From: Lentisphaerota bacterium
GTDB taxonomy: Bacteria; Verrucomicrobiota; Kiritimatiellia; UBA8416; VGWJ01
Assembly: GCA_016873635.1 (NCBI GenBank)
Contig: VGWJ01000015.1
Span: 1-53,486, forward strand
DNA length: 53,486 nucleotides
Reading direction: 5' to 3'
The notes beneath the pieces are model-generated. The model had not been told where the DNA came from and made no database searches. It worked only from the letters and a program-made list of their open reading frames with translations. Both the position numbers and the translations under genes were made by a program. Of this stretch, positions 17,147 through 25,158 are shown piece after piece. Each line of letters begins with the position of its first letter. Positions within the stretch are counted from its first letter, which is position 1.

Positions 17147-18295
17147 TTAGAAGGACTTGGCGGGGTCCGAGTTCACGTTCCTGCGCGTCCGCTTCACGCA
17201 TTTCGACTCGCGGATGAGCCGCTTGAGCAGGCGCTCGTAGGCCCGACCGTCCAGCGGCAGGGTCACGGCCCGGCACGTAACGGACGAGTAGAGCATGGCA
17301 TTCGCCAGCTCGACCGAACGGATGCCCTCCTTGCCCGGCGCGATGAGCGGCGCGCCGTCCAGGATGGCGTCCGCGAAGTTGTTCAGAATGGTCGCGTGCT
17401 GCCCCGCTCCCGCGGGCACGGGTATCTCGCAGCGCCAGTTCTGCGGCGCCGCGAATGCTTTCCGGGACGTGCGGCAGAAGACGTCGGCCGGGATCTCGTT
17501 GCGGAAGAAGACAAGCTTGTCGCCTTCCGCGACCAGCCGTCCGCGCTGGCCGGCGATCTCCAGGCGGTTGACGCCCGGCGCCTCGCCGGTCGACGTGATG
17601 AACACGCCGGTGGCGCCCTTGTCGTACTCAAGGTAGGCGGTGACTTCGTCTTCCACTTCGATGCGGTGCCGGCGCCCCAGCCCGCAGAAACCCCGCACCA
17701 GCCTGGGCATGCCGCAGAGCCATTGCAGCAGGTCGAGCTGGTGCGGGCTCTGGTTGAGCAGCACCCCGCCGCCTTCGCCGGCCCACGTCGCGCGCCAGCT
17801 CCCGCTGGCGTAGTAGGCATCGGGCCGGAACCAGGCGGTGATGATCCACGTGACGCGGATGAGATCGCCGAGTTCGCCGCTCTCCATGAGGTCCTTGACC
17901 TTGCGGTACAGCGGGTCGGCGCGCTGGTTGAACATCGCCGCAAACACCTGTTTGCCGCCGCGGCAGGCCGCGTTGAGACGTTCGGCGTCGGCCTTGTGCA
18001 CGGCGACGGGCTTCTCCACCAGGACGTGCAGCCCCTGCCCCAGCGCGTCGGCGCCGACCGTGGCGTGCGCGTAGTGCGGCGTGGCGACCAGCACCGCGTC
18101 CACGGCCCCCGAACGGATCAGCTTGCGGCTGTCCGTGAACCTGGCGACGCCGTCGTCGAATTTCTTCAGGTTCGCGGGCTCCGCGTCGCATACCGCCGCC
18201 AGTTCGCAGCGGGGCACCTCGCCCTTCCGTATGAGCCCCGCGTGAAACGTGCCCATGCCGCCGACGCCGACGATGCCGAGCCTGACTTTGCTCAA
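17147..18295 (-). CDS. Gfo/Idh/MocA-family oxidoreductase
   Basis: 382 residues from TTG 18295, chosen because GGAGG lies about 8 bases upstream and the Rossmann strand starts at once (VRLGIVGVGGMGTFHAG); the frame extends upstream to 18430 without family similarity. It shows VLVATPHYAHA, the active-site EKPVAVHKADAERL, and a C-terminal domain with GGGVLLNQSPHQLDLLQWL. These enzymes oxidise sugars or inositols with NAD(P). It is the first gene of the oxidoreductase-isomerase-isomerase-mutS run. The 179 bases upstream separate it from the divergent antitoxin-like gene. Confidence 0.95.
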   Translation of the reverse strand: MSKVRLGIVGVGGMGTFHAGLIRKGEVPRCELAAVCDAEPANLKKFDDGVARFTDSRKLIRSGAVDAVLVATPHYAHATVGADALGQGLHVLVEKPVAVHKADAERLNAACRGGKQVFAAMFNQRADPLYRKVKDLMESGELGDLIRVTWIITAWFRPDAYYASGSWRATWAGEGGGVLLNQSPHQLDLLQWLCGMPRLVRGFCGLGRRHRIEVEDEVTAYLEYDKGATGVFITSTGEAPGVNRLEIAGQRGRLVAEGDKLVFFRNEIPADVFCRTSRKAFAAPQNWRCEIPVPAGAGQHATILNNFADAILDGAPLIAPGKEGIRSVELANAMLYSSVTCRAVTLPLDGRAYERLLKRLIRESKCVKRTRRNVNSDPAKSF

Positions 18296-18474
18296 CGCTC
18301 TGCCCTCCGCGCGAAACAATCGGGCAATGTAAGGTCCTGCTCTCAGCCCGTCAAGATCGCCGGAGCAGCCCAAAACATCCCGGTACATATCCCCTTGCGC
18401 GGGGCCGACTTCCGCCCGCAGTTTGCCCATGAACGAAATTGCTGTCCGATGAGGAAGGGGGTACCTTCTGAGTC

Positions 18475-18708
18475 ATGAGCACAACGATTCAGGCAGTCCG
18501 GGATGAAGCCTTGGCGCTCTCCGTGAGCGAACGCGCGAGTCTGGCCCACGACCTGATTCTGAGTCTGGACGAACCGTCCGATTTCGACCCGGCCCCAGAT
18601 CAGGAAGCAGAGATCGTCCGCCGCGTCCAGATGCTGCGCGAAGGCACGGCCAAGGGCCGGCCTGCCGCCGATGTGTTCCGCGACATCAGGGCCAAGTTCG
18701 GGAAATGA
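18475..18708 (+). CDS. Addiction-module antitoxin-like protein (TIGR02574 type)
   Basis: 77 residues: MSTTIQAVRDEALALSVSER, LAHDLILSLDEP, then a charged tail ending DVFRDIRAKFGK. This matches the short antitoxin-like family usually found directly before a RelE/ParE toxin. Here the downstream frame that overlaps the stop as ATGA has no toxin-like sequence and ends after about 35 codons, and a palindromic repeat lies inside it. The partner therefore seems lost. It is divergent from the Gfo/Idh gene. Confidence 0.8.
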   Translation: MSTTIQAVRDEALALSVSERASLAHDLILSLDEPSDFDPAPDQEAEIVRRVQMLREGTAKGRPAADVFRDIRAKFGK

Positions 18709-18755
18709 CGGCGCCAACCGTACCGGTGACCCGCGACGGGTCAACGTCCGGTTGC

Positions 18756-18783
18756 GGCAGGAAGGGAGGGCGAGGCTCCTGCC
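18756..18783. repeat. Palindromic dispersed-type repeat
   Basis: GGCAGGA (18756-18762) and TCCTGCC (18777-18783) form a 7-bp stem around AGGGAGGGCGAGGC. Sequences of this kind (gagggcgaggctcctgccg) recur in genomes of this group, to my recollection. It sits where the toxin partner of the upstream gene would be. Confidence 0.55.
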
Positions 18784-18840
18784 GAGCCGTGATCGAGAAA
18801 GGGGCCTAGGCCAGCGCCATTCCCGTCAAAACGTTACTTG

Positions 18841-18869
18841 TTGGTTATTGGATCTTGCGGAAGTACAAT
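18841..18869 (+). promoter_or_regulatory. Promoter of the WD40-CAP gene, possibly leaderless
   Basis: TTGGTT (18841-18846), a 17-base spacer and TACAAT (18864-18869) match sigma-70 consensus well. The -10 box ends 7 bases before ATG 18877, so transcription would begin at or next to the start codon. Confidence 0.5.
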
Positions 18870-18876
18870 CGCGCGC

Positions 18877-20448
18877 ATGTTGCATTGCGGCTCAATCGCC
18901 CGCGGGGCGGTCGGCCTCGCGCTTGGAACCGCGGTGATCGCGCCCGCGCGCGGACAGGACGCGGCGACGCCTCTGGCCTCGGGACGCAACTACGGAACCG
19001 TGCAGGCCGCCGCCTTCAACCCGGATGGGAGCCTGCTGGCCCTGGCGGGCTCGGATCGGCGGATTCACCTGCTGGGGACGCCTGACGGCGCCGCGAAGAG
19101 GGTGCTGACCGTGCCGGACGGGGCGGCCAACTGCCTGGCGTTCGACCCCCGCTCATCCCGCCTGGCGGCGGGCGGCTACAACCGGGTGTACATCTGGGAC
19201 AGCGCGACCGGCGCGCCGGTCAAGGCCGTGGACCTGGCGGCGGGTCGCATCCTGGCGCTGACCTACATGCCTTCCGGCGCCCGGCTGGCGGCCGCCGGAT
19301 CGGATACGACCGTGCGCGTGCTGGACACGGCTTCCTTCGCGGAAACCGCCCGCTTCGCGACGGGCGCCGCGGCGAGCGGGGCCCTGGCGTTCGCCCCGGA
19401 CGGCACGCGGCTGGCCGCCGGCGCCGGCCGCGGCATCCTGATCTGGGAGCTGGGCGCCGCGGCCCCGCGCAGGCTGGAAGGTCATGCGGGCGGCGTGACC
19501 GGCCTCGCCTTCACGTCCGACGGCCGCGCGCTGTTCAGCGCCGGCGCCGACGGCGCCGTCGTGCTCTGGGACCCCGTCAAGGGAGAACGGCTCGCGGTGC
19601 GCCGGGAACAGAAACCGCCCCTGTCGTCGCTGGCGGCCAGCCGGGACGGGCGCGTGCTGGCCTCGGCGGGACGCGACCGGTCCATCCTGCTGCGCCGCGG
19701 CAGCGACGCCGAGCCCCTGCACCAGATCCGGGACCTGAAGAACGACGTCGTCTGCCTGGCGCTGAGCCGCGATGCCGGCCTGCTGGCGGCCGGGCTGCGT
19801 ACGCCCGGCGCGAGCTTCGCGCTGTGGCGCCTGGACCCGAAAGTCATGTACGAGGGCGGAGGCATCGTGCCGTCCGGCGAGATCAGCGCCGAGTTCCTGA
19901 CGAAGCTCGAAAAGGAAGTCGCCGCCGAACAGAACCTGGCCCGCGGCGACCCGAAGGCCTACGCGGAATTCGCCAGGGCCTACCGCCGCGAGCTGCAGGG
20001 CAACGTGCACGTCTCCGGTTCGCGACGCCGCACGACCACGGAAGGGACCGCGGCCGTGGACGAGGCCGTTGCTTTTCTGGAAGCGGCGCGTCCCGTCCGC
20101 GCGCTGGAACCCTTCAAGGGCATGTCGCTGGCCGCCGCCGACCACGTGGGGGACACGGGCCCGAAGGGCATGGTCGGGCACGCGGGATCCGACGGCAGCC
20201 AGCCGGCCGACCGCATGGCGCGGCACGGCCGGTGGGAACAGACCTGCGGAGAAAACATCTCGTACGGCCTGTCCGAAGCGCGCGACATCGTCCTGCAGCT
20301 CATTATTGACGACGGCGTGCCGGGGCGGGGACACAGACAGAACATGTTCAATCCCGCCTTCCGCGTCTGCGGCGTCCGCTTCGGCTCCCACAAGCAGTAC
20401 GGAAGCATGTGCGTGCTAACCTACGCCGGCGGGTACAAGGACAAGTAG
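18877..20448 (+). CDS. Secreted WD40-repeat protein with C-terminal CAP domain
   Basis: 523 residues from ATG 18877. An in-frame ATG at 18838 lies upstream of the promoter and is less likely. A weak signal peptide (ARGAVGLALGTAVIAPARG) leads to about seven WD40-type blades between residues 35 and 330 (AAFNPDGSLLALAGSDRRIHL, LAFTSDGRALFSAGADGAVV and others). Residues 340-520 are a CAP/SCP-like domain with HVGDTGPKGMVGHAGSDG, the motif CGENISYG and the signature RGHRQNMFNPAFRVCGVRFG, which keeps the His/Glu/His pocket typical of the superfamily. CAP domains are secreted and of varied function. The fusion suggests a beta-propeller binding scaffold outside the cytoplasm. It is convergent with rsmA. 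Confidence 0.85.
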   Translation: MLHCGSIARGAVGLALGTAVIAPARGQDAATPLASGRNYGTVQAAAFNPDGSLLALAGSDRRIHLLGTPDGAAKRVLTVPDGAANCLAFDPRSSRLAAGGYNRVYIWDSATGAPVKAVDLAAGRILALTYMPSGARLAAAGSDTTVRVLDTASFAETARFATGAAASGALAFAPDGTRLAAGAGRGILIWELGAAAPRRLEGHAGGVTGLAFTSDGRALFSAGADGAVVLWDPVKGERLAVRREQKPPLSSLAASRDGRVLASAGRDRSILLRRGSDAEPLHQIRDLKNDVVCLALSRDAGLLAAGLRTPGASFALWRLDPKVMYEGGGIVPSGEISAEFLTKLEKEVAAEQNLARGDPKAYAEFARAYRRELQGNVHVSGSRRRTTTEGTAAVDEAVAFLEAARPVRALEPFKGMSLAAADHVGDTGPKGMVGHAGSDGSQPADRMARHGRWEQTCGENISYGLSEARDIVLQLIIDDGVPGRGHRQNMFNPAFRVCGVRFGSHKQYGSMCVLTYAGGYKDK

Positions 20449-20467
20449 CGCACGGGCGGGCCTCCCC

Positions 20468-21322
20468 TTACGCCGTCCGCGCCAGGCATCCGCACAGCGT
20501 CCACCACCGGTCCGCGTCGAGGTCGCCGGGGCGGGACGCGGGGTCGACCCCCGCCTGCGCCAGGGCGACGCGGCAGGCCGCCGCGTCGCAGGCCGGGCCC
20601 AGCACGCGGGGCAGAACGGCCGCAAGCTGTTTGCGCCGCCGGCTGAAGGCCGCCTTCGTGACGCGGCGGAAGAATTCCTCCTCCGTTCGCGTTCCCGGAG
20701 CCGCGTCCCGGCGCTTCAGCTTCACGATCGCCGAGCCCACTTCCGGCCGCGGCCAGAAACAGCCGGGGCTGACCGTCTTGACACGGGTCACGGCATAGGC
20801 GTGCTGCGTCCACACGCCGAGCAGCCCGCAGGCCGCGTCGCCGGGCGGCGCGGCCAGGCGGTCGGCCACTTCCTTCTGCAAGGTCAGAACCATGCGCTCC
20901 GGCCGCCGGCCGCAGGTCACGAAATCCGCCAGGATACGGCTGCCGACGGAATAGGGCAGGTTGGCCACCACCACGTTGATGCCCGACCCGAACAGTTCTT
21001 CCGCGTCCAGATCCAGCGCGTCGGCGTGCCGCAGCTCGAGCCCGGCGGCATCGCCCAGCTCCGCGCGCAGGAAGTCGCACAGGCGCGCGTCCTTTTCCAC
21101 GGCCACCACGCGCCGCGCAATCCCCAGCAGCTCGCGCGTCACCACGCCCAGCCCGGGCCCGACCTCCAGAACCTGGTCGCCGGCCGCCAGTCCGGCCGCT
21201 TCCACGAGGATGCCGAGAATGTTGCGGTCAACGAGGAAGTTCTGCCCGAGGCGCCGGCTGGGATGCACGTCGAGTTGCGCCAGGAGCGAACGGACGGTGG
21301 AAGGGCTCGCCAGGTTCCTCAC
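20468..21322 (-). CDS. rsmA: 16S rRNA (adenine1518-N6/adenine1519-N6)-dimethyltransferase
   Basis: 284 residues, full length. Family motifs are RLGQNFLVDRNIL, SAM-binding VLEVGPGLGVVTREL, VEKDARL, the catalytic NLPYSVGSRIL and the C-terminal FSRRRKQLAAVL. It dimethylates two adenines in the 3' end of 16S rRNA during 30S maturation. The GTG start overlaps the stop of the surA-like gene (GTGA), so translation is coupled. A surA-rsmA order is also seen in E. coli. Confidence 0.97.
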   Translation of the reverse strand: MRNLASPSTVRSLLAQLDVHPSRRLGQNFLVDRNILGILVEAAGLAAGDQVLEVGPGLGVVTRELLGIARRVVAVEKDARLCDFLRAELGDAAGLELRHADALDLDAEELFGSGINVVVANLPYSVGSRILADFVTCGRRPERMVLTLQKEVADRLAAPPGDAACGLLGVWTQHAYAVTRVKTVSPGCFWPRPEVGSAIVKLKRRDAAPGTRTEEEFFRRVTKAAFSRRRKQLAAVLPRVLGPACDAAACRVALAQAGVDPASRPGDLDADRWWTLCGCLARTA

Positions 21323-22311
21323 GGTTCGAAGATGTCCCGCTCCGTGATTCGCACGTAGGACTTGGTTTTGAGCGCCGCGATCCAGCGGCCGTAGATCTCG
21401 TCCATCTGTTCGCGCCGCAGCTCTTCCTCGATCCCGCGGCGCACCTCGTCCAGGGGCTGGACGGCCGCGGCCTGCCTGTCCGCGACGCGCACGATGTAGA
21501 AGGCTTCGGGGGTTTCAATCACGCCGCTGGTTCCGCCCGCGTCAAGCGCCTCGGCGGCCGCGGCCAGCTCCGCGCGCAGCATGTCGGGCTCCACCCAGCC
21601 CCAGTCGCCGCCCTCGGCCGCCTTGTCGCCCGAGGATTCCTTCGCGGCCAGCGCGGCGAAATCCTCGCCCCCGGCGGCGCGCCTGGCGAGGCCCTCCGCG
21701 CGGGCGCGCGCCGCCTTGCGCTCGCCGCCCGCTTCCGGCGCGGGCAGCTCGATCAGGCGCAGCTTCACGCGCGCCGGCCGGCGGTAGCGCTCCGCGTTCT
21801 CGCGGTAGGCGCGCAGGACCTGCGTGGGCGAGACGCGCACGTTGCGGTCCACGCGCGCGCTGCGCATGGCGGTCACGGCCACGTGATCGCGGACCTGCGC
21901 CCGCCACTCGTCGATCGTGAGCCCGTCCTTGGCCAGGGCGGCCAGGAACCGGCCGCGGTCGCCCCCGAACATGTCCTGCACGATGCGGTCCACGCGTTCG
22001 GACACGACCCATTCCGGCAGCTTGTTCTCCTGGCGTTCGTAGGCCGACAGAATCAGGCTGCGTTCCACGAGCTCCGCCCGCGTGCCGGCGTAGCCCTGGC
22101 GCAGTCGGTCGCCCAGCTCGGCCACGCCGTGCCGGGCGCGCAGCTCCTGCTGCAGCGGCTGGAAGGCGACCAGCACGTCGCCGACGGTGATCGCGCGCAG
22201 GTCCACGCGCGCGGCCAGGCCGTCCATGAGCGCCGTTTCGGCGCAGGCGCCGCAGCGCAGCAGGCAGCAGGCGCCGAGGAGCGCGAAATCGAGCTTGAGA
22301 GACGGTCGCAT
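21319..22311 (-). CDS. SurA-like periplasmic peptidyl-prolyl isomerase
   Basis: 330 residues from ATG 22311; the frame extends upstream, but the signal peptide (LKLDFALLGACCLLRCGACA) fixes the start. A SurA-type N-terminal helical domain (ITVGDVLVAFQPL to VDRIVQDMFGGDRGRFLAAL) precedes one parvulin domain (about 195-300: RVKLRLIELP, GEDFAALAAKESS, GDWGWVEPDML, FYIVRVADR). It would help outer-membrane proteins fold in the periplasm. Cys residues in the signal region also allow a lipoprotein reading, but no clean lipobox is seen. It is coupled to rsmA downstream. Confidence 0.88.
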   Translation of the reverse strand: MRPSLKLDFALLGACCLLRCGACAETALMDGLAARVDLRAITVGDVLVAFQPLQQELRARHGVAELGDRLRQGYAGTRAELVERSLILSAYERQENKLPEWVVSERVDRIVQDMFGGDRGRFLAALAKDGLTIDEWRAQVRDHVAVTAMRSARVDRNVRVSPTQVLRAYRENAERYRRPARVKLRLIELPAPEAGGERKAARARAEGLARRAAGGEDFAALAAKESSGDKAAEGGDWGWVEPDMLRAELAAAAEALDAGGTSGVIETPEAFYIVRVADRQAAAVQPLDEVRRGIEEELRREQMDEIYGRWIAALKTKSYVRITERDIFEP

Positions 22312-22409
22312 GACAGTCGGGCCAGCATAGCGCAGTCCAACCGGCCTCGCCAGTTTGAAAATCGCCGCCGGCGTAAGGGTCAGAAGCCGTGAGGAAATCG
22401 AATCGGAGC

Positions 22410-22533
22410 GGTCCGCGAGGCCGCGGACCCTCCCGTTTCCTGACAAGATCAGGGCTGATAGGGGGACGGCGGCCTCGCCGTCCGCGATTTGCCTGCAGCT
22501 TCTCAGTTACGACGGGGCGGCGGAGAACCGCCG
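22410..22533. repeat. Cluster of three GC-rich hairpins
   Basis: Three perfect stems with 4-base loops follow one another: GGTCCGCG/CGCGGACC (22410-22417 with 22422-22429), GGACGGCG/CGCCGTCC (22464-22471 with 22476-22483) and CGGCGG/CCGCCG (22518-22523 with 22528-22533). They fill the 255-base gap between the VTC gene stop and the surA-like start on the minus strand. This has the look of a REP/BIME-like cluster. The rest of the gap shows no gene. Confidence 0.7.
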
Positions 22534-22566
22534 ACCTCCACGGGCCGCCCGTCTCCGGCCCCGGCC

Positions 22567-23304
22567 TTACCCGCCGATCACCGCGCGCAGCGCCGCCTCG
22601 TATTTCGAGAAGGCGCATTTGCGGCCGAAGCGGCCGACGATGTCCAGCAGGCGTTCGTGCGGCTCGGACGCGGGACCCTTGATTTCCACCACGGCTTCCG
22701 GCAGCTCGCTTTCGTGCGTGAAGCGCCATAGCCCGTCGCGCGCCCACACGGCCGCGATGCGGCTGTCCACGGCCACGCGGAAACGGACGTCGGCGAAGAC
22801 CAGCCGGCGCCGCCGATAGCGCAGCCGGACGGACGGGATCAGGCCGTCCCCCAGATAGGGGCGCAGGAACTCCGCGAGGGCCTCCGCGCCCGGCCGGCGC
22901 GCGTGCGGCAGGAGGTCCGGTTCGAGGTCCAGGCGGACGCGCCGCTTGCCGCCGCGCAGTCCGTCGCGCGCCTTGATCTCCAGCCACGCCGGCTGCGGCG
23001 ACGGCGGCGGGGCGGCCGGGTCGGCCGGACCGTACCAGCGCAGCCGCGCCTTGTGTTTGACCAGGCAGCCGTTGCGTTTGTCTTCCAGGCTCTCCATGTC
23101 CGGCGTATCGAAGTAGACCGAATGCACCGTATTGAGGGGATACTCGGGATCGTCAAAGCAGCAGCTCAGCAGGGCGGACTCGATCAGGGGGGCGTAGAGC
23201 GCCGGCGCCGTGAACTTGACTTCGAAGCGCACGGGGTCCGGCGCGGCGGCGCCGCGGGCGCCGCCGGCGGAAGCGTTCAAGGCTTCCTTGCGCTCGGCGT
23301 GCAC
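22567..23304 (-). CDS. VTC-domain polyphosphate polymerase-like protein
   Basis: 245 residues if GTG 23304 is used; it lies 1 base after the DUF4956 stop. An in-frame TTG at 23370 overlaps that gene and is less likely. The triphosphate-tunnel fold of the VTC domain is visible: VRFEVKFTAP, VHSVYFDTPDM, KARLRWYG, WLEIKARDG, AVVEIKGP and the end CAFSKYEAAL. VTC domains polymerise polyphosphate from ATP using a ring of Lys/Arg and Glu residues. Pairing with DUF4956 membrane proteins is common in bacteria, so the two probably make and export or shelter polyphosphate. Start uncertain, family secure. Confidence 0.88.
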   Translation of the reverse strand: MHAERKEALNASAGGARGAAAPDPVRFEVKFTAPALYAPLIESALLSCCFDDPEYPLNTVHSVYFDTPDMESLEDKRNGCLVKHKARLRWYGPADPAAPPPSPQPAWLEIKARDGLRGGKRRVRLDLEPDLLPHARRPGAEALAEFLRPYLGDGLIPSVRLRYRRRRLVFADVRFRVAVDSRIAAVWARDGLWRFTHESELPEAVVEIKGPASEPHERLLDIVGRFGRKCAFSKYEAALRAVIGG

Positions 23305-23305
23305 G

Positions 23306-24013
23306 TCACTGGATGCCGCCCTGCCGCGCGAAGAGCGCGGAAACGGCCGTGGCCCGGCAGATTGAGGCAATATCGCGCTTGACGTCCGCCCACGCGATGC
23401 CGGGCCGGCCGCGGAAGGCGTAGCTGAGGTTCGTGACCCCGTCCCGCGACGTGACGCTCTCCAGGCGCACGCGCCCCAGCCGCTTGAGAAGCAGCGGTTC
23501 GAGCGCGGCCCCGTGCGCCGCGTAGGCGTCGTCGGGCAGCGTGATCAGCAGCAGCCCGCCCAGGCGTCCCGCGCCGCCCAGCAGGGCCGACACCGGCCGC
23601 CGGAGCAGCAGCGTCCCGATCACGATGACGAACAGCATCGCGAGCAGCACGTAGCTGTACGTGGCGCAGGCGATCGCGGAGGCCACCACGACCATCAGGA
23701 AGCCGACTTCCTCCGGTTCCTTGATCGGCACCCGGAAGCGGATGATGGACAGCGCGCCCAGCAGGCCCAGCGAGAGCGGCAGCGAAAGCTGCACGCAGAT
23801 GAAGAGCAGCGTGATCGAGGGGCCGACGAGCAGGAACGAGCGCTGGATCTGCGACCCCGTCGCGCGCTTCTCGAAGAAGATCGTGTACAGAAGCTGGGCC
23901 AGGGCCGCCGCGACGGTGGATATGACCAGGGCCAGCGCAATGCCCCACAAGCCGTCACCCGCGGCGCGGGCGGTGGTGGACTGCGACAGACTTTCGATCA
24001 GCGCCCCGTTCAT
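23306..24013 (-). CDS. DUF4956 membrane protein
   Basis: 235 residues from ATG 24013; a TTG at 24055 is in frame but poor. Four or so hydrophobic segments are clear (GIALALVISTVAAALAQLLY, ITLLFICVQLSLPLSLGLL, VGFLMVVVASAIACATYSYV, LLAMLFVIVIGTLLL). The central LGLLGALSIIRFRVPIKEPEE is the hallmark of DUF4956. The soluble C-terminal domain (about 135-235) is ACT/PII-like in outline. The family is usually encoded beside VTC-domain proteins, as here, and a role in polyphosphate or phosphate handling at the membrane is inferred. Confidence 0.9.
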   Translation of the reverse strand: MNGALIESLSQSTTARAAGDGLWGIALALVISTVAAALAQLLYTIFFEKRATGSQIQRSFLLVGPSITLLFICVQLSLPLSLGLLGALSIIRFRVPIKEPEEVGFLMVVVASAIACATYSYVLLAMLFVIVIGTLLLRRPVSALLGGAGRLGGLLLITLPDDAYAAHGAALEPLLLKRLGRVRLESVTSRDGVTNLSYAFRGRPGIAWADVKRDIASICRATAVSALFARQGGIQ

Positions 24014-24246
24014 GGTGCAGGGAAGCACACTACATGCCCGCAAAACGCCCGTCAACGGGCAATCGGCGCGGGCAGAGGCGCGGAGTGATGTTGAATAAGG
24101 GCCTTCAGACCCCTCCGCGGACCGCTTGCCCGCCGCTGGCGGCCGGCCGTACCCGCACCGGATTCATACGCCCGCAGCCCGTCACACTCGGCAGACAGCC
24201 TTCCTCCTGTATGGCTCGCCATGTTGCGAGGATCAGGCTGTCGTCC
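24014..24246. other. Gene-free gap between the DUF4956 and methyltransferase genes
   Basis: 233 bases between the methyltransferase stop and the DUF4956 start, both on the minus strand. I see no convincing ORF, tRNA or strong hairpin with a T-run. It marks the composition change between the restriction-modification pair and the GC-rich core. Confidence 0.5.
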
Positions 24247-25155
24247 CTACTCGAGCCTCTTCTTGGCGGGACGCACTTCGTAGAGAGCGTGGTCTTCCTT
24301 GACGAGACTCGCCGGTTCAGCGGCGACCTTCTCAAACACCAACTTGGCCGTTGAGAAAAGGTCCGTGTTCTCCGCCTTCAGATAGCGGGCCGCCATGCGG
24401 CAATACTCAGGGTCGATGTCGATTCCAATACTATTGCGGCCCGTGCGAAGCGCCGCAACCATTGTCGTACCCGAGCCACAGAAAGGATCGAGGACGGTGT
24501 CGCCGGAGAAGGAGAACATGCGCACGAGCCGGGTTGCCAGCTCAAGAGGGAACGGCGCAGGGTGGTGCTTGGTGGATGCACCGGTGATGTTCCATATCTG
24601 CTGGAACCAACGATCGAATTCGTCTTTCCCGATCCGGCTTTCGTCCCTCTGTCTCTCTGACGGTTGCCGGTATCCCCCGGGTTTCCGCTGCATGAGGATG
24701 AATTCCATATCGTTCTTTATGATGGCGTTCGGTTCGTAGGGCTTGCCAAGGAACTTCGAACCGTTCGGGACCTCGTAGGAGGCATTCGCGATCTTGTGCC
24801 AAATGATCGGGTTGAGGTTGTCGAAACCGATGCGCCGACAGACGACGCAGATGTCGGCATGGAGGGGAAAGACCAGATGCCGGCCGAAATTGCGCCGGGC
24901 AACACACACGTCACCGACAACGCAAACCAGACGTCCGCCCGGAACCAGGATTCGGTACACATGCCGCCACACCTTCTCCAACTCGAACAGGAATGCCTCA
25001 TAGTCCTGAATGTGACCGAGTTGGTCCGGGTTCTCGTTGTACCGCTTGAGATTCCAGTAAGGTGGAGACGTAACAACGAGATGGACCGACTCATCCGGCA
25101 GGAAGAAAAGCTCCCTTGAGTCCGCGTTGATAAGTCTGTGGGTCGTTGTTTCCAT
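24247..25155 (-). CDS. DNA methyltransferase of a type II system
   Basis: 302 residues. Catalytic motif IV, TSPPYWNLKRY, lies near residue 30, and the SAM motif I, DPFCGSGTTMVAAL, near residue 220, a beta-class order shared by N4-cytosine and some N6-adenine enzymes. RILVPGGRLVCVVGDV and the final SIGIDIDPEYCRMAARYL are also typical. The gap of about 180 residues between the motifs carries the target recognition part. It starts 3 bases after the endonuclease stop. The known PaeR7I/XhoI methylases modify adenine in CTCGAG; whether this one methylates A or C cannot be read from SPPY alone. Base composition is lower in GC than its neighbours. Confidence 0.9.
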   Translation of the reverse strand: METTTHRLINADSRELFFLPDESVHLVVTSPPYWNLKRYNENPDQLGHIQDYEAFLFELEKVWRHVYRILVPGGRLVCVVGDVCVARRNFGRHLVFPLHADICVVCRRIGFDNLNPIIWHKIANASYEVPNGSKFLGKPYEPNAIIKNDMEFILMQRKPGGYRQPSERQRDESRIGKDEFDRWFQQIWNITGASTKHHPAPFPLELATRLVRMFSFSGDTVLDPFCGSGTTMVAALRTGRNSIGIDIDPEYCRMAARYLKAENTDLFSTAKLVFEKVAAEPASLVKEDHALYEVRPAKKRLE

Positions 25156-25158
25156 GTC

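Noticed and set aside
18706-18811. Short frame overlapping the antitoxin stop, as a toxin
   Set aside because: About 35 codons of Ser/Arg/Gly-rich sequence with no RelE/ParE features.
24105-24335. Minus-strand ORF spanning the methyltransferase stop
   Set aside because: Arg/Ser-rich, out of frame with the methylase, no similarity recognised.
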